Assembly (NCBI GenBank): GCA_046262355.1 | Contig: JBHEMX010000072.1 | Span: 1-53,286 of the forward strand | From: DATADD01 sp046262355 | Lineage (GTDB): Bacteria; Actinomycetota; CADDZG01; WHSQ01 | Direction: 5' to 3' | DNA length: 53,286 bases | In this document: positions 43,917 to 51,852 of the stretch, one piece after another | How the letters are laid out: each line of letters starts with the position of its first letter | Numbering within the stretch: position 1 is the first letter of the stretch | Notes under the pieces: generated by a model | The model's database searches: none | Seen by the model: the letters and a program-made list of their open reading frames with translations, nothing else | What the model was told of the DNA's origin: nothing | Program-made: the position numbers and the translations under genes

Positions 43917-45116
43917 ATGCACATGCCGGCTCGACGGCCGACGGCCGCCGCCCTCATCCTCGTCGGCGCCCTGACGCTTCCGGCCTCGGCGGGGCCCCGC
44001 GACCGCCTGGAGCGTATCGACAGGGACCGCTCGAGGATCGAGAACAAGCTCGAGCGCGTACGCGCCAGAGGGGACGATCTCGCCACCACCGTCGCGGGAC
44101 TCGATCGCAGAAGGGCCAACGTCGAGCGCCGCGTCGAGGACCTCACCGAGCGCATCGATGGTCTCGACCGCTCGATCGCCACGGTCGAGGGACGGCTAGA
44201 GGAGGCTCAGCGCCAGCTCGCTCTGTTGATGGAGAGGCTCGCGGTGATCCAGGCGCGCCTCGACGCAAGCGAGCGGCTCTTCCAGGAGCGAGCGGCTACC
44301 GTCTACATGGAGGGTCCGACGGACGCGCTCGACACGCTGCTGTCGTCCCAGACCCTGTCGGACCTGCTCGACCGTGCGCAGTACTACGAGTCTGCCCTGG
44401 ACGCCGACTCGAGTCTGATCGAGGAGATCGAGCTGCTCGAGGACGAGGTCCTCGGCCGGCGTAACTCCGTCGAGCGCAAGAAGGATCAGATCGCCGCCGA
44501 CAGGGCGGCTCTCCAGGAGCAGCGCCTCGCAGTCGCCCAGATCCGCGACGACAGGGCCGACGCTCTGGCAGCGCGCGAGGCCGCCGTGGCTCGGAAGAAG
44601 TCCCTGCTCGCGAACGTGAGAGCGCGCACGGACAAGCTCGCGGCGATCGAGAGTCAGCTCGCACGAGAATCGGACCGGATCGGGGCTCTGCTGGCAAGCC
44701 GCTCGGCGGGGGCTGTGCTTCCGCCCCCTGGAGGACGCCTCGCGTGGCCCGCGAGCGGCCCCCTGACCTCGGGCTTCGGCCCGCGCATACACCCGATCTT
44801 CGGCGAGAGCCGGATGCACACGGGCATCGACATCGGCGCCCCCTACGGGGCCCCAGTGTGGGCTGCAGCCGGCGGCGTGGTGACCTATGCCGGCACCCTG
44901 GGCGGCTACGGCAACACCGTCGTGATCGAGCACGGCGGCGGCCTTGCCACCACCTACAACCACCTGTCTGCCTACGAGGTCGTCGGAGGCGAGCACGTCT
45001 CCCGGGGACAACAGATAGCGGCGGTCGGCTGCACCGGTTACTGCACCGGACCCCATCTTCACTTCGAGGTGAGGGTCAACGGCACTCCGGTCGATCCCAT
45101 GGCGTATCTCCGCTAG
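43917..45116 (+). CDS. EnvC-like M23 peptidase with coiled coil
   Basis: The protein has 399 residues. A signal peptide (ALILVGALTLPASAG) precedes a long heptad-like coiled coil (about 25-250), rich in Glu, Arg and Leu. A LytM/M23 domain follows: the N-terminal part SGFGPRIHPIFGESRMHTGIDIGAPYG has the HxxxD zinc-binding set, and GPHLHFEVRVNG the second zinc HxH. This is the composition of EnvC/RipC-type activators or hydrolases acting with FtsEX, matching its place right after ftsX. It cleaves peptidoglycan cross-links or activates amidases at division. Confidence 0.93.
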   Translation: MHMPARRPTAAALILVGALTLPASAGPRDRLERIDRDRSRIENKLERVRARGDDLATTVAGLDRRRANVERRVEDLTERIDGLDRSIATVEGRLEEAQRQLALLMERLAVIQARLDASERLFQERAATVYMEGPTDALDTLLSSQTLSDLLDRAQYYESALDADSSLIEEIELLEDEVLGRRNSVERKKDQIAADRAALQEQRLAVAQIRDDRADALAAREAAVARKKSLLANVRARTDKLAAIESQLARESDRIGALLASRSAGAVLPPPGGRLAWPASGPLTSGFGPRIHPIFGESRMHTGIDIGAPYGAPVWAAAGGVVTYAGTLGGYGNTVVIEHGGGLATTYNHLSAYEVVGGEHVSRGQQIAAVGCTGYCTGPHLHFEVRVNGTPVDPMAYLR

Positions 45117-45145
45117 ACCTCTCCAAGCCACTAACCTTGAGCTCG

Positions 45146-46333
45146 ATGGATCGCTGGCAGAAGATCTCGATCGTCGCGCTGTCCGCCTTGGTGGCAGCGC
45201 TGGGCGTGTTCGCCCTGGGCTTCTCCATGGGAGACAGACGCTCGGAGACCTCGGCCGCCGGCGCCGGGGGCGAGCAGACCGACGGCTTCTCGGTCGTGCG
45301 TGACGCGTTCGGGCTCATCCGCACATCCGCGGTAGATCCGCCCGGGGACGACGAGCTCGCGCGCGGGGCGGTCAAGGGCATGATCAGGGTCGTCAACCGG
45401 AGCGGCGATCCCTACGCCTTCTTCTACACACCGAGCGGCTACGAGTCCTTCCAGGAGCTGACCACCGGGCGCTTCTCGGGCATCGGGGTGTGGCTCAAGG
45501 AGAAGGCCGAAGACCTCGAGATCGTCTCGGTGCTGCCCTCGACGCCGGCCCTGGAGGCAGGCCTGAAGCGGGGCGACATCGTCGAGGCGATCGACGGGCG
45601 GGCGGTGGCCGACATGTCTGTCGACGAAGCGGTGGCGCGCATCAAGGGGAAGCCCGGCACCGATGTAGCCGTCGACGTCTCACGCGACGGCGCGCCGTTG
45701 GACTTCACCATAACGCGCCGATCGATCGAGTTCCCGAACCTCGTCTCCAGGGTCACAGACGAGGACATCGGCTACATCCGCCTCCTCGGGTTCGCACGAG
45801 GTGCCGGCCAGCAACTCCGTCGCGAGGTCTCCGAGCTGTCGCGCGATGGGGCCGAGGGGATCGTCCTCGACCTCAGGGACAACGGGGGCGGATTGTTCTC
45901 GGAGGGGATAGACGTGGCGAGCGTGTTCCTGGACGACGGAAAGATCGTCTCCTACAAGGCCAGGTCCGAGCCCGAACGGGTGTACGAAGCCGAGGGCGCC
46001 GCTTTCGAGGAGATACCGCTCGTCGTGCTCGTGAACGAGGGCACGGCGAGTGCGTCCGAGATCGTCGCGGGGGCCCTCCAGGACCGCGACCGAGCGATCC
46101 TCGTGGGCGAGGAGACCTACGGCAAGGGATCGGTGCAGGACGTCTTTCCGCTGCCCGATGCGTCGGCGCTCAAGCTCACCACCGGCGCCTACTTCACCCC
46201 CGATGGGCGCAACATCACCGGCGACGGGATCGAGCCGGACGTCGAGGTGGCGGCGAGCCGGACCGCACAGCGGGATCGCGCCGTGGAGATCCTGAGGGGG
46301 ATAGTTATCTCCACCACGGGCGCCCAGGGCTAG
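45146..46333 (+). CDS. C-terminal processing S41 peptidase
   Basis: The protein has 395 residues. An N-terminal signal-anchor helix (ISIVALSALVAALGVFALGFS) leads to a PDZ domain (SGIGVWLKEKAEDLEIVSVLPSTPALEAGLKRGDIVEAIDG, about 110-150) and an S41 catalytic domain. The nucleophile Ser is in LVNEGTASASEIVAGALQD and the general-base Lys in GEETYGKGSVQDVFPL. It acts outside the membrane on protein C-termini; in many bacteria such proteases regulate murein hydrolases, fitting the neighbouring M23 gene. A TAACCT box 8 nt before ATG suggests a leaderless start. Confidence 0.93.
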   Translation: MDRWQKISIVALSALVAALGVFALGFSMGDRRSETSAAGAGGEQTDGFSVVRDAFGLIRTSAVDPPGDDELARGAVKGMIRVVNRSGDPYAFFYTPSGYESFQELTTGRFSGIGVWLKEKAEDLEIVSVLPSTPALEAGLKRGDIVEAIDGRAVADMSVDEAVARIKGKPGTDVAVDVSRDGAPLDFTITRRSIEFPNLVSRVTDEDIGYIRLLGFARGAGQQLRREVSELSRDGAEGIVLDLRDNGGGLFSEGIDVASVFLDDGKIVSYKARSEPERVYEAEGAAFEEIPLVVLVNEGTASASEIVAGALQDRDRAILVGEETYGKGSVQDVFPLPDASALKLTTGAYFTPDGRNITGDGIEPDVEVAASRTAQRDRAVEILRGIVISTTGAQG

Positions 46334-46338
46334 GCGTC

Positions 46339-46809
46339 ATGGCGCGCGCCGAGGCTTCGGGCACGAAGCTGATCGCGCAGAATCGCAAGGCGCGTCACGA
46401 GTACCACATCGAGGACACGGTCGAGGCCGGACTTGCGCTCATGGGCACCGAAGTCAAGTCGTGTCGCGACGGAAGGGTCTCGTTGACGGAAGCCTACGCG
46501 TCGATCAACAACGGAGAGGCGTGGCTGTTGCAGTGTCACATAAGCCCCTACTCACACGGCAACCGTGAGAACCACGATCCGATGAGGGCGCGCAAGCTCC
46601 TGCTCCACCGCAACGAGATCGCGCGGCTCGAGCAGAAGGTCGCGCAGGAGGGCAGGACGGTCGTCCCGCTGCGGCTCTACTTCAGGCACGGCCTCGCCAA
46701 GGTGGAGCTTGCGGTCGCTCGAGGCAAGAAGACCTACGACAAACGAGCCTCGATCGCGGAGCGCGACGCCGAGCGCCGGATGCGCCAGCAGGTGGGCCGT
46801 CGCCGATAG
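46339..46809 (+). CDS. smpB: SsrA-binding protein SmpB
   Basis: The protein has 156 residues from ATG 46339. It has LIAQNRKARHEYHIEDTVEAGLALMGTEVKSCRDGRVSLTEAYASI (the SmpB OB-fold), HGNRENHDPMRARKLLLHRNEI and the basic C-terminal tail (KTYDKRASIAERDAERRMRQQVGRRR) that enters the ribosomal mRNA channel. It binds tmRNA and loads it on stalled ribosomes. The ssrA gene follows 115 nt downstream, the usual pairing. Confidence 0.97.
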   Translation: MARAEASGTKLIAQNRKARHEYHIEDTVEAGLALMGTEVKSCRDGRVSLTEAYASINNGEAWLLQCHISPYSHGNRENHDPMRARKLLLHRNEIARLEQKVAQEGRTVVPLRLYFRHGLAKVELAVARGKKTYDKRASIAERDAERRMRQQVGRRR

Positions 46810-46888
46810 GTCTAGGTTCCGGTTCCAGGATCGCGCTCCACGGGCGGAGCAGGCGAAGGCGACGGGGAATAGCCGTCGTTCGGGAGGG

Positions 46889-46917
46889 TTGTAGTGTGGC
46901 CGAGCGTCTTTGACAAC
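46889..46917 (+). promoter_or_regulatory. Possible ssrA promoter
   Basis: TTGTAG (46889-46894) and GACAAC (46912-46917) are 17 nt apart and place a start near 46925, the first base of the mature tmRNA. The -10 match is weak. Confidence 0.35.
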
Positions 46918-46924
46918 TGCACAT

Positions 46925-47287
46925 GGGGCTGAACTGGTATCGACTCTGATCGTACCGGGGTAGGTGAAGCGAGCCGAGGTTCCGAGTTTGCCTCGTTAAA
47001 CCTCTCGGAAAACATCAAATGCCGACTCTAACGAGTTCGCACTCGCTGCTTAATTAGTTAAGTAGCGTCGTCGGTCCGGGCTCTGTCTGCGGCTCGGGTT
47101 CCGGCGTCATCAGCAGACTTGCCATCCCGAGCATGCTCGAGGCGACGGATGGGACTCCTTCTCGAGCTAGGCGCCGGCCGGGCCGTCCGTAGGCCGGTCG
47201 GGAGCCGAACCTCAACTGCGGACTACGCTCGTAGAAGCCCTATCGCGGGGTCGGAGGACCCGGGTTCGATTCCCGGCAGCTCCACCA
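46925..47287 (+). ncRNA. ssrA: tmRNA
   Basis: The 5' end GGGGCTGAACTGGTATCGAC and the 3' end GGTTCGATTCCCGGCAG + CTCCACCA are the two tRNA-like halves. The 7-bp acceptor pairs GGGGCTG with CAGCTCC (one G.U), and CCA is encoded. The length of 363 nt is typical. The coded tag is ADSNEFALAA (47021-47050), ending at TAA 47051-47053; the Ala carried on the tmRNA adds one residue in front. It rescues stalled ribosomes with SmpB and marks proteins for degradation by the LAA end. Confidence 0.97.
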
Positions 47288-47289
47288 TC

Positions 47290-47323
47290 GAGCCCTTGTG
47301 TGAACCGAGGACGGGAAGGGCTC
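47290..47323 (+). terminator. Terminator-like hairpin after ssrA
   Basis: GAGCCCTT (47290-47297) and AAGGGCTC (47316-47323) form an 8-bp stem with an 18-nt loop, 3 nt after the tmRNA end, followed by TTCAT. The U-tract is poor. Confidence 0.5.
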
Positions 47324-47443
47324 TTCATACGTGGATTCCGCGATCCTGCCGTCGTGGAGGCGCGAATCGTGCGGAAGAAGGCCTGATCCTCCTAGCTCCG
47401 TGGTTCGCACCGGTCAACTCCACGCATCACAAGCATGTAATCT

Positions 47444-47461
47444 TGGTATGCTGACATACCA
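47444..47461. promoter_or_regulatory. Palindromic operator at the vapB start
   Basis: TGGTATG-CTGA-CATACCA (47444-47461) is a perfect 7-bp inverted repeat whose last base is the A of the vapB start codon. RHH antitoxins bind such palindromes to repress their own operon. A -10-like TAATCT lies just upstream (47438-47443). Confidence 0.6.
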
Positions 47462-47682
47462 TGAAGCGAACAACGGTCAAGCTCCCAGAAGACCTGGATG
47501 CACGCCTGCGGCATGAAGCCGCGCGCCGTGGCACGACCATCTCCGACCTGACGCGCGAAGCGATCGAAACGCATCTTGGAGGCCGAGGACGCCGACTGAT
47601 GGCTGCCAAGGCGGGTCGTAGCGGGCGCAAGACCACATCCGAACACATCGAGGAGATCCTCCGAAACGAGGTTGGGCGATAG
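47461..47682 (+). CDS. vapB: VapB-type ribbon-helix-helix antitoxin
   Basis: The protein has 73 residues. The N-terminal RHH fold is KRTTVKLPEDLDARLRHEAARRGTTISDLTREAIETHL, followed by a charged C-terminal tail (KTTSEHIEEILRNEV) likely to wrap the toxin active site. The gene precedes the PIN toxin gene by 5 nt. It is expected to neutralise that toxin and repress the operon via the palindrome at its start. Confidence 0.85.
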   Translation: MKRTTVKLPEDLDARLRHEAARRGTTISDLTREAIETHLGGRGRRLMAAKAGRSGRKTTSEHIEEILRNEVGR

Positions 47683-47687
47683 CGCTC

Positions 47688-48092
47688 TTGGTCGACTCTG
47701 GGCCGCTGTACGCCTACGTCGACCAGGACGATCGCCACCACGAGGCGTGCCTGGATCTGCTGTGGTCCCATCCGGGGCCGTTGGTAGCTCCGATCTTGGT
47801 CGTCACTGAGGTTGCGTATCTGATCGAGACGCGCCTCGGACCCGAAGCAGAAGTCCGGTTCCTCGGGGACCTCGCATCCGGAACGTTCATGACCGAGCCG
47901 GTCGGAGCGGCTGATTGGTTGCGTATAGCCGAACTAATCTGGGAATACCGAGATCTTTCGCTGGGCACCGTCGACGCGTCGGTGGTGACGGCCGGCGAGC
48001 GGTTAGGTATCCAGGAAGTCGCGACGCTGGATCGTCGACACTTCTCCGTCGTCAGACCGGCTCATACATCTGCCTTCGGATTGCTTCCCTAA
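47688..48092 (+). CDS. vapC: VapC-type PIN-domain ribonuclease toxin
   Basis: The protein has 134 residues from TTG 47688, 5 nt after the antitoxin stop. The PIN core begins LVDSGPLYAYVDQDDRHHEACLDLL (first acidic Asp), with EVAYLIETRLG (Glu) and LGTVDASVVTAGERLGIQEVATLDRRHF, where DASV and TLDRR hold the later acidic residues. PIN toxins cut tRNA or rRNA when not bound by VapB. TTG is the only plausible start near the antitoxin stop. Confidence 0.87.
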   Translation: MVDSGPLYAYVDQDDRHHEACLDLLWSHPGPLVAPILVVTEVAYLIETRLGPEAEVRFLGDLASGTFMTEPVGAADWLRIAELIWEYRDLSLGTVDASVVTAGERLGIQEVATLDRRHFSVVRPAHTSAFGLLP

Positions 48093-48263
48093 CGAGCCCC
48101 AGATGCGCCCGAACGAGAAGTAGGTGAACGCTAGCGCCACCCTCCCGCCGGCCCATGAGCTTGCCTTATGGCGGCGTGGTCGCGTCGCGGCTAACCCTTC
48201 CTATGCACTCCGTATCTACGCCATCTGTTGGTTGCTCGAGAGCCCGATGGAGCAGGGCGCGAT

Positions 48264-48488
48264 CTAGCGGTCGTCCTGGGGATGAGGGCGGCGGGCACGG
48301 TCGTCACGGCGACGATGGGCACGAGCGGCGATGTACTCGTTCACCGACGACCACTCGGCGTGGAAGGAGGGATGGTCGCTCCTCAGGTGGGAGTCCAACT
48401 CGGGAGCGTTGGTGAAGCGCAGCTCACATACGGGGCATTGGTACGTCCATGTCGGGCTATGGTACCGGAGCTTTTGGTGCGGCTCCAC
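48264..48488 (-). CDS. Small C2H2 zinc-finger protein, 74 aa
   Basis: Minus-strand frame from GTG 48488 to a stop at 48264. Residues 16-40 fit the classic finger exactly: Y16-x-C18-P-V-C21-x3-F25-x5-L31-x2-H34-x4-H39 (YQCPVCELRFTNAPELDSHL). The rest is Arg-rich at the C-terminus (AARAHRRRDDRARR). No coding neighbour on the same strand overlaps it. It is divergent from the MgtC-type gene with a 56-nt gap. Function is unknown; DNA or RNA binding is an inference from the fold. Confidence 0.65.
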   Translation of the reverse strand: MEPHQKLRYHSPTWTYQCPVCELRFTNAPELDSHLRSDHPSFHAEWSSVNEYIAARAHRRRDDRARRPHPQDDR

Positions 48489-48544
48489 GTCGAACCACGG
48501 CTTATGCTCGGCGGCGTTCCGACGGTCGCGAGAGAGGTGTCTCT

Positions 48545-49237
48545 TTGGCCGAAACGGTGTCGCTCGACCTCTGGGAGTTGAGCGCGCGCATCCTCGTCGC
48601 CGCAGCTCTCGGCGGCCTCATAGGGTTCGAGCGCGAGTTCGCCGATCAGCCGGCGGGCTTCCGCACGCACATCCTCGTCTCCGTCGGCGCTGCTCTGTTC
48701 ACGATCGTCGGGGCCTACGGCGTCGAATCCTTCATCGGTGGAGACCAAGCGGTGCGCTTCGATCCGACCCGGGTTGCTGCGCAGGTCGTGACGGGCATCG
48801 GGTTCCTCGGCGCCGGGGCGATCCTGCAACAGGGGGTCAACGTCCGGGGGCTCACCACCGCCGCCTCGCTGTGGGTTACGGCGGCCGTGGGCACCGCGGT
48901 CGGACTCGGTTACTGGGGGGGAGCAGTCGTCACGGCGGTGACGACCGTGGCGGCGCTGTACGGGCTGAAGCCGCTCGGCCACCGCCTGTTCCGCCGGCTG
49001 CGCCGAGGCCATCATCGGTTCATCCTCGAGATCGAGCCGGAGCTGAGGCTGTCCGACATCGCGAAGGTGGTCGAGCGCGCCAACGCTCGCACCGAGTCGT
49101 TCAACCTCATCGCGGACGATGACGGCCGCCGCCACGTGGTGGTGACGCTGCAGCTGCCGGCGTCGGGTTCTCTCGATCTGCTGGCCCAGGAGATGACCCG
49201 CGTCGAGGGAGTGAGGAACGTCGACCTCGACGACTGA
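48545..49237 (+). CDS. MgtC/SapB-family membrane protein
   Basis: The protein has 230 residues from TTG 48545, chosen because a GAGAGG box lies about 7 nt upstream. Four to five membrane helices with the family pattern LVAAALGGLIGFEREFADQPAGFRTHILVSVGAALFTIVGAYGV and RVAAQVVTGIGFLGAGAILQQG, plus LTTAASLWVTAAVGTAVGLGYW, match MgtC/SapB. A C-terminal ACT-like domain follows (about 165-230). MgtC proteins affect magnesium-limited growth and F1F0-ATPase in pathogens; the role here is unknown. Confidence 0.9.
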   Translation: MAETVSLDLWELSARILVAAALGGLIGFEREFADQPAGFRTHILVSVGAALFTIVGAYGVESFIGGDQAVRFDPTRVAAQVVTGIGFLGAGAILQQGVNVRGLTTAASLWVTAAVGTAVGLGYWGGAVVTAVTTVAALYGLKPLGHRLFRRLRRGHHRFILEIEPELRLSDIAKVVERANARTESFNLIADDDGRRHVVVTLQLPASGSLDLLAQEMTRVEGVRNVDLDD

Positions 49238-49241
49238 CGGG

Positions 49242-50384
49242 TCAGATCGCCGCAGGCGGGGGTAGAACCATCGTGAACGTCGAGCCCTCCTCGGGGTCGG
49301 TGGTCACCTCGAGGCGTCCGCCCGAAGCAACGAGCACCTGGCGCGCGATATAGAGGGAGAGACCCAGACCGCCCACGGCCCGCGTGCTCGAGGAGTCCGC
49401 CTGTGTGAACGGGTTCTCGAGGAGCCGCGCGAGCGTCTCCTGCTCGAGCCCGGGGCCCTCGTCCTCGACGTGTAGCTTCGGCGCGCCGTCGTCGCAGGTC
49501 ACTTGGACGGTTACGGTTCCCGAGGTGAACGCGAGAGCATTCTCGATCAGTGCGGCCGCGACCTCGCCGACGCGGCTGCGGTCGCCGGCGGCCTCGGCCT
49601 CGGAGTCGATCTCGAGGACGACGTCTCTGCCGAGCGCCCTGGCTGCCAGGAGCTCGATCGCCTCGCGTGCCACGCACGCGAGGGAGAACGTCGTCGGATG
49701 AAGACCGAGACCGCCGCGCTGGATGCCGGATACCGTGAGGATCTGCGTGACCATGCGCGACAGCCGGTCGCATTGCTTGCCGATGGAGTCGAGGAACTCG
49801 AACTTGACTTTCTCTTCGATCGAATCCCAGCTCGCGCGCAGGGTCGAGACGCCCCCCTTGATCGATGTGAGCGGCGTCCTCAGCTCATGGGAGACCACGG
49901 AGACGAACTCGCTCTTCATGCGGTCAAGCTCCTCGAGCGCGTCGGCCCTCTCCTGTTCCTTCTTGTAGAGCTCGGCGACGTCCTCCATGACGCCCTTAGT
50001 GACTTCTTTGTCCAGAGCGCCTTGTCCGCGCGCCACCGCATCGAGGGATTCCAGCAGCTCGTTGGCCGAACCACCTTTGAGCAGGTAACCGGAGGCGCCG
50101 GCTCGTACCATCGAGGAGACGAGCGACATGTCGGCGAACGCCGTGAGTGCAAGCACCTTGATGCCGGGGTGGCGCAGCTTGATCGTCTTCGTCGCCTCGA
50201 CGCCGTTCATCACCGGCATGTTCATATCCATGAGAACCATGTCGGGATGAAGCTCGTCGACGCGTTCGACCGCTTCGAGCCCGTTGGCGCCCTCGCCGAC
50301 GACCTCGAACTGCTCCTTGAGCTCGATGAGCTGTCGCAGCGTGCGGCGGATCGATGAATGATCGTCTACGAGCAGGATCTTCAT
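49242..50384 (-). CDS. Hybrid response regulator-histidine kinase
   Basis: The protein has 380 residues. ATG 50384 overlaps the upstream kinase stop (ATGA). An N-terminal receiver (about 1-125) has MKILLVDDHSSIRRTLRQL, the Asp in LHPDMVLMDMNMPVMNG and SGYLLKGGSA. A HisKA domain follows at about 150-225 with the phospho-His in EFVSVVSHELRTPLTS, then HATPase_c (N box ALIENALAFT, G1 box HVEDEGPGL, G2 box GGLGLSLYI). A receiver before a kinase in one chain is less common than the reverse. It is probably the second stage of a relay with the upstream kinase. Confidence 0.9.
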   Translation of the reverse strand: MKILLVDDHSSIRRTLRQLIELKEQFEVVGEGANGLEAVERVDELHPDMVLMDMNMPVMNGVEATKTIKLRHPGIKVLALTAFADMSLVSSMVRAGASGYLLKGGSANELLESLDAVARGQGALDKEVTKGVMEDVAELYKKEQERADALEELDRMKSEFVSVVSHELRTPLTSIKGGVSTLRASWDSIEEKVKFEFLDSIGKQCDRLSRMVTQILTVSGIQRGGLGLHPTTFSLACVAREAIELLAARALGRDVVLEIDSEAEAAGDRSRVGEVAAALIENALAFTSGTVTVQVTCDDGAPKLHVEDEGPGLEQETLARLLENPFTQADSSSTRAVGGLGLSLYIARQVLVASGGRLEVTTDPEEGSTFTMVLPPPAAI

Positions 50385-51664
50385 GACGGAGTTCGCCCCC
50401 ACCCGGCGGTCAGGTCGCGCTCCAGCTGCCTGGTCCTCGGGGGAGTACGGGGGAAGCGAAGCGTGAAGTCGACGGAGTCCTCGGTCGATGCCACCTCGAT
50501 GTCCCCGTGCAGGGAATGGGCGAGCCGGTACGCGATGTAGAGGCCGAGCCCGACCCCGGAGGAGCTGCTTTTTGGGCCCCGGTTGAACGGCGCGAAGAGG
50601 GACGAGTGGTCGAGGTCTGCGGGCAGGGACCCTGTGTTGCCTACCGTCACTCTCACGTCGTCCGCGACGACCTGGACCGAGATCGAGATCGGGTTGCCGG
50701 CGCCGGAATGCGATACCGCGTTCTCCATCAGGATGCCGATCAGTTCCTGAACTGCGGGAGCATCCACCGTGACGGGCATCGGGGGAACATGATCTATCGA
50801 AAGCCGCCGGGATTGGTCGAAGCCGTTTATCGCGCCGGCGATGAGGTCCGGAAGCAACGTTTCCTCGGTCGTCCCCGCCAGCTCGGCTCGGGCTCCCTGA
50901 AGCAGGCGATCGATGATCTTGCGCAGCTCCTGCGCGCGCTCCTGCGCCGAGGCGATCATCTTGTCGCGCGTCTCGTCGGGCAGCCGCGCGTGATGCTTGC
51001 CGAGGGTCTGCAGGGTTCCTGTGATGACCGTGAGCGGGGTCTTCAACTCGTGGGACACCATCGCGTTGAACAGGTCGCGCGCGCCTTGAGCTTCGTGCAT
51101 CGCCTCCACCATCTTGGCGTCGGCGACAGCCAGGCTCGCATGCTCGGCGAGCGCGGTGAGAGCCTCCTGCTCCCCGGCGCTGTAGCGTCGCCCCGCTCGG
51201 TAAGAGGCCACCGTCAGACTGCCCATCACGACGCCGTTCTCGTGTACGGGGGCAGCCATGGCGGCTCGGGGGCCGTCCTCGGCGAGCTTGCGCAGGGCGC
51301 AATCGTCTCCCTGATAGTCCTCGATGACCACCAGGCGGTTCTCGCGGATCGCGCGCCAGCCGGCGCCGCGCCCCACGGGCGTGCGGTGGAGCGCCTCGAC
51401 CAGGTGCTCCTTGACGCCGAAGCTGGATAGAAGGAGGCACTGGGTGGGCTCCTTCTCGTCGATCGTGCGCAGCCCGACGACCTCATCGCCGAGGAGTTCG
51501 CCGGCGCCGGTCGTGATCGCATCGAGGACCTCTTGGAGAGGAGCCCGGTGCGATATCGAGCGCTGGATGCGCGTGAGCTTCTCGAACAGCCTCTGACGCT
51601 GGAGAAGGTCGTTGACCAGGCGCACCTCCGCGGCTTGCGTGGCGTTTTCGAAGGCAGGGCTCAC
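50381..51664 (-). CDS. GAF-domain sensor histidine kinase
   Basis: The protein has 427 residues from GTG 51664 (VSPAFENATQAAEVRLVNDLL); an open frame to 51817 adds a Pro/Arg-rich stretch that looks non-coding. A GAF domain is predicted at about 35-175 (LQEVLDAITTGAGELLGDEVVGLRTI). HisKA holds the phospho-His in FNAMVSHELKTPLTV, and HATPase_c follows (N box IGILMENAVSHSG, G2 box SSSSGVGLGLYIAY). No transmembrane helix is seen, so the sensor is cytosolic. It is coupled by ATGA to the receiver-kinase downstream and is divergent from selD. Confidence 0.9.
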   Translation of the reverse strand: MSPAFENATQAAEVRLVNDLLQRQRLFEKLTRIQRSISHRAPLQEVLDAITTGAGELLGDEVVGLRTIDEKEPTQCLLLSSFGVKEHLVEALHRTPVGRGAGWRAIRENRLVVIEDYQGDDCALRKLAEDGPRAAMAAPVHENGVVMGSLTVASYRAGRRYSAGEQEALTALAEHASLAVADAKMVEAMHEAQGARDLFNAMVSHELKTPLTVITGTLQTLGKHHARLPDETRDKMIASAQERAQELRKIIDRLLQGARAELAGTTEETLLPDLIAGAINGFDQSRRLSIDHVPPMPVTVDAPAVQELIGILMENAVSHSGAGNPISISVQVVADDVRVTVGNTGSLPADLDHSSLFAPFNRGPKSSSSGVGLGLYIAYRLAHSLHGDIEVASTEDSVDFTLRFPRTPPRTRQLERDLTAGWGRTPS

Positions 51665-51852
51665 GAACGCGATATCGGCAGCGGCGGCCCTGGGATGAAT
51701 CGAGTGACGTGCCGCGGGTGCGATTCCCTCACTTGGGACTAGGCGCCGGGTGGGTTGAGGTGGTCCGTGCGCACTAGTTCCCCTGGCAGGATGGTTCCCA
51801 TCGTGCCGGATCGACACGGGGTCACTTCAACCACCCGAAAGGAGGTGGCGGT

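Noticed and set aside
46925..47460. Small ORF across the tmRNA (47119-47454) and attachment site of a mobile element at ssrA
   Set aside because: The ORF lies inside the tmRNA and has no protein-like composition. No direct repeat of the tmRNA 3' end was seen downstream to support an att site.
51665..51817. N-terminal extension of the GAF kinase to GTG 51817
   Set aside because: Residues are Pro/Arg/His-rich with no domain, and the region more likely holds the selD and kinase promoters.
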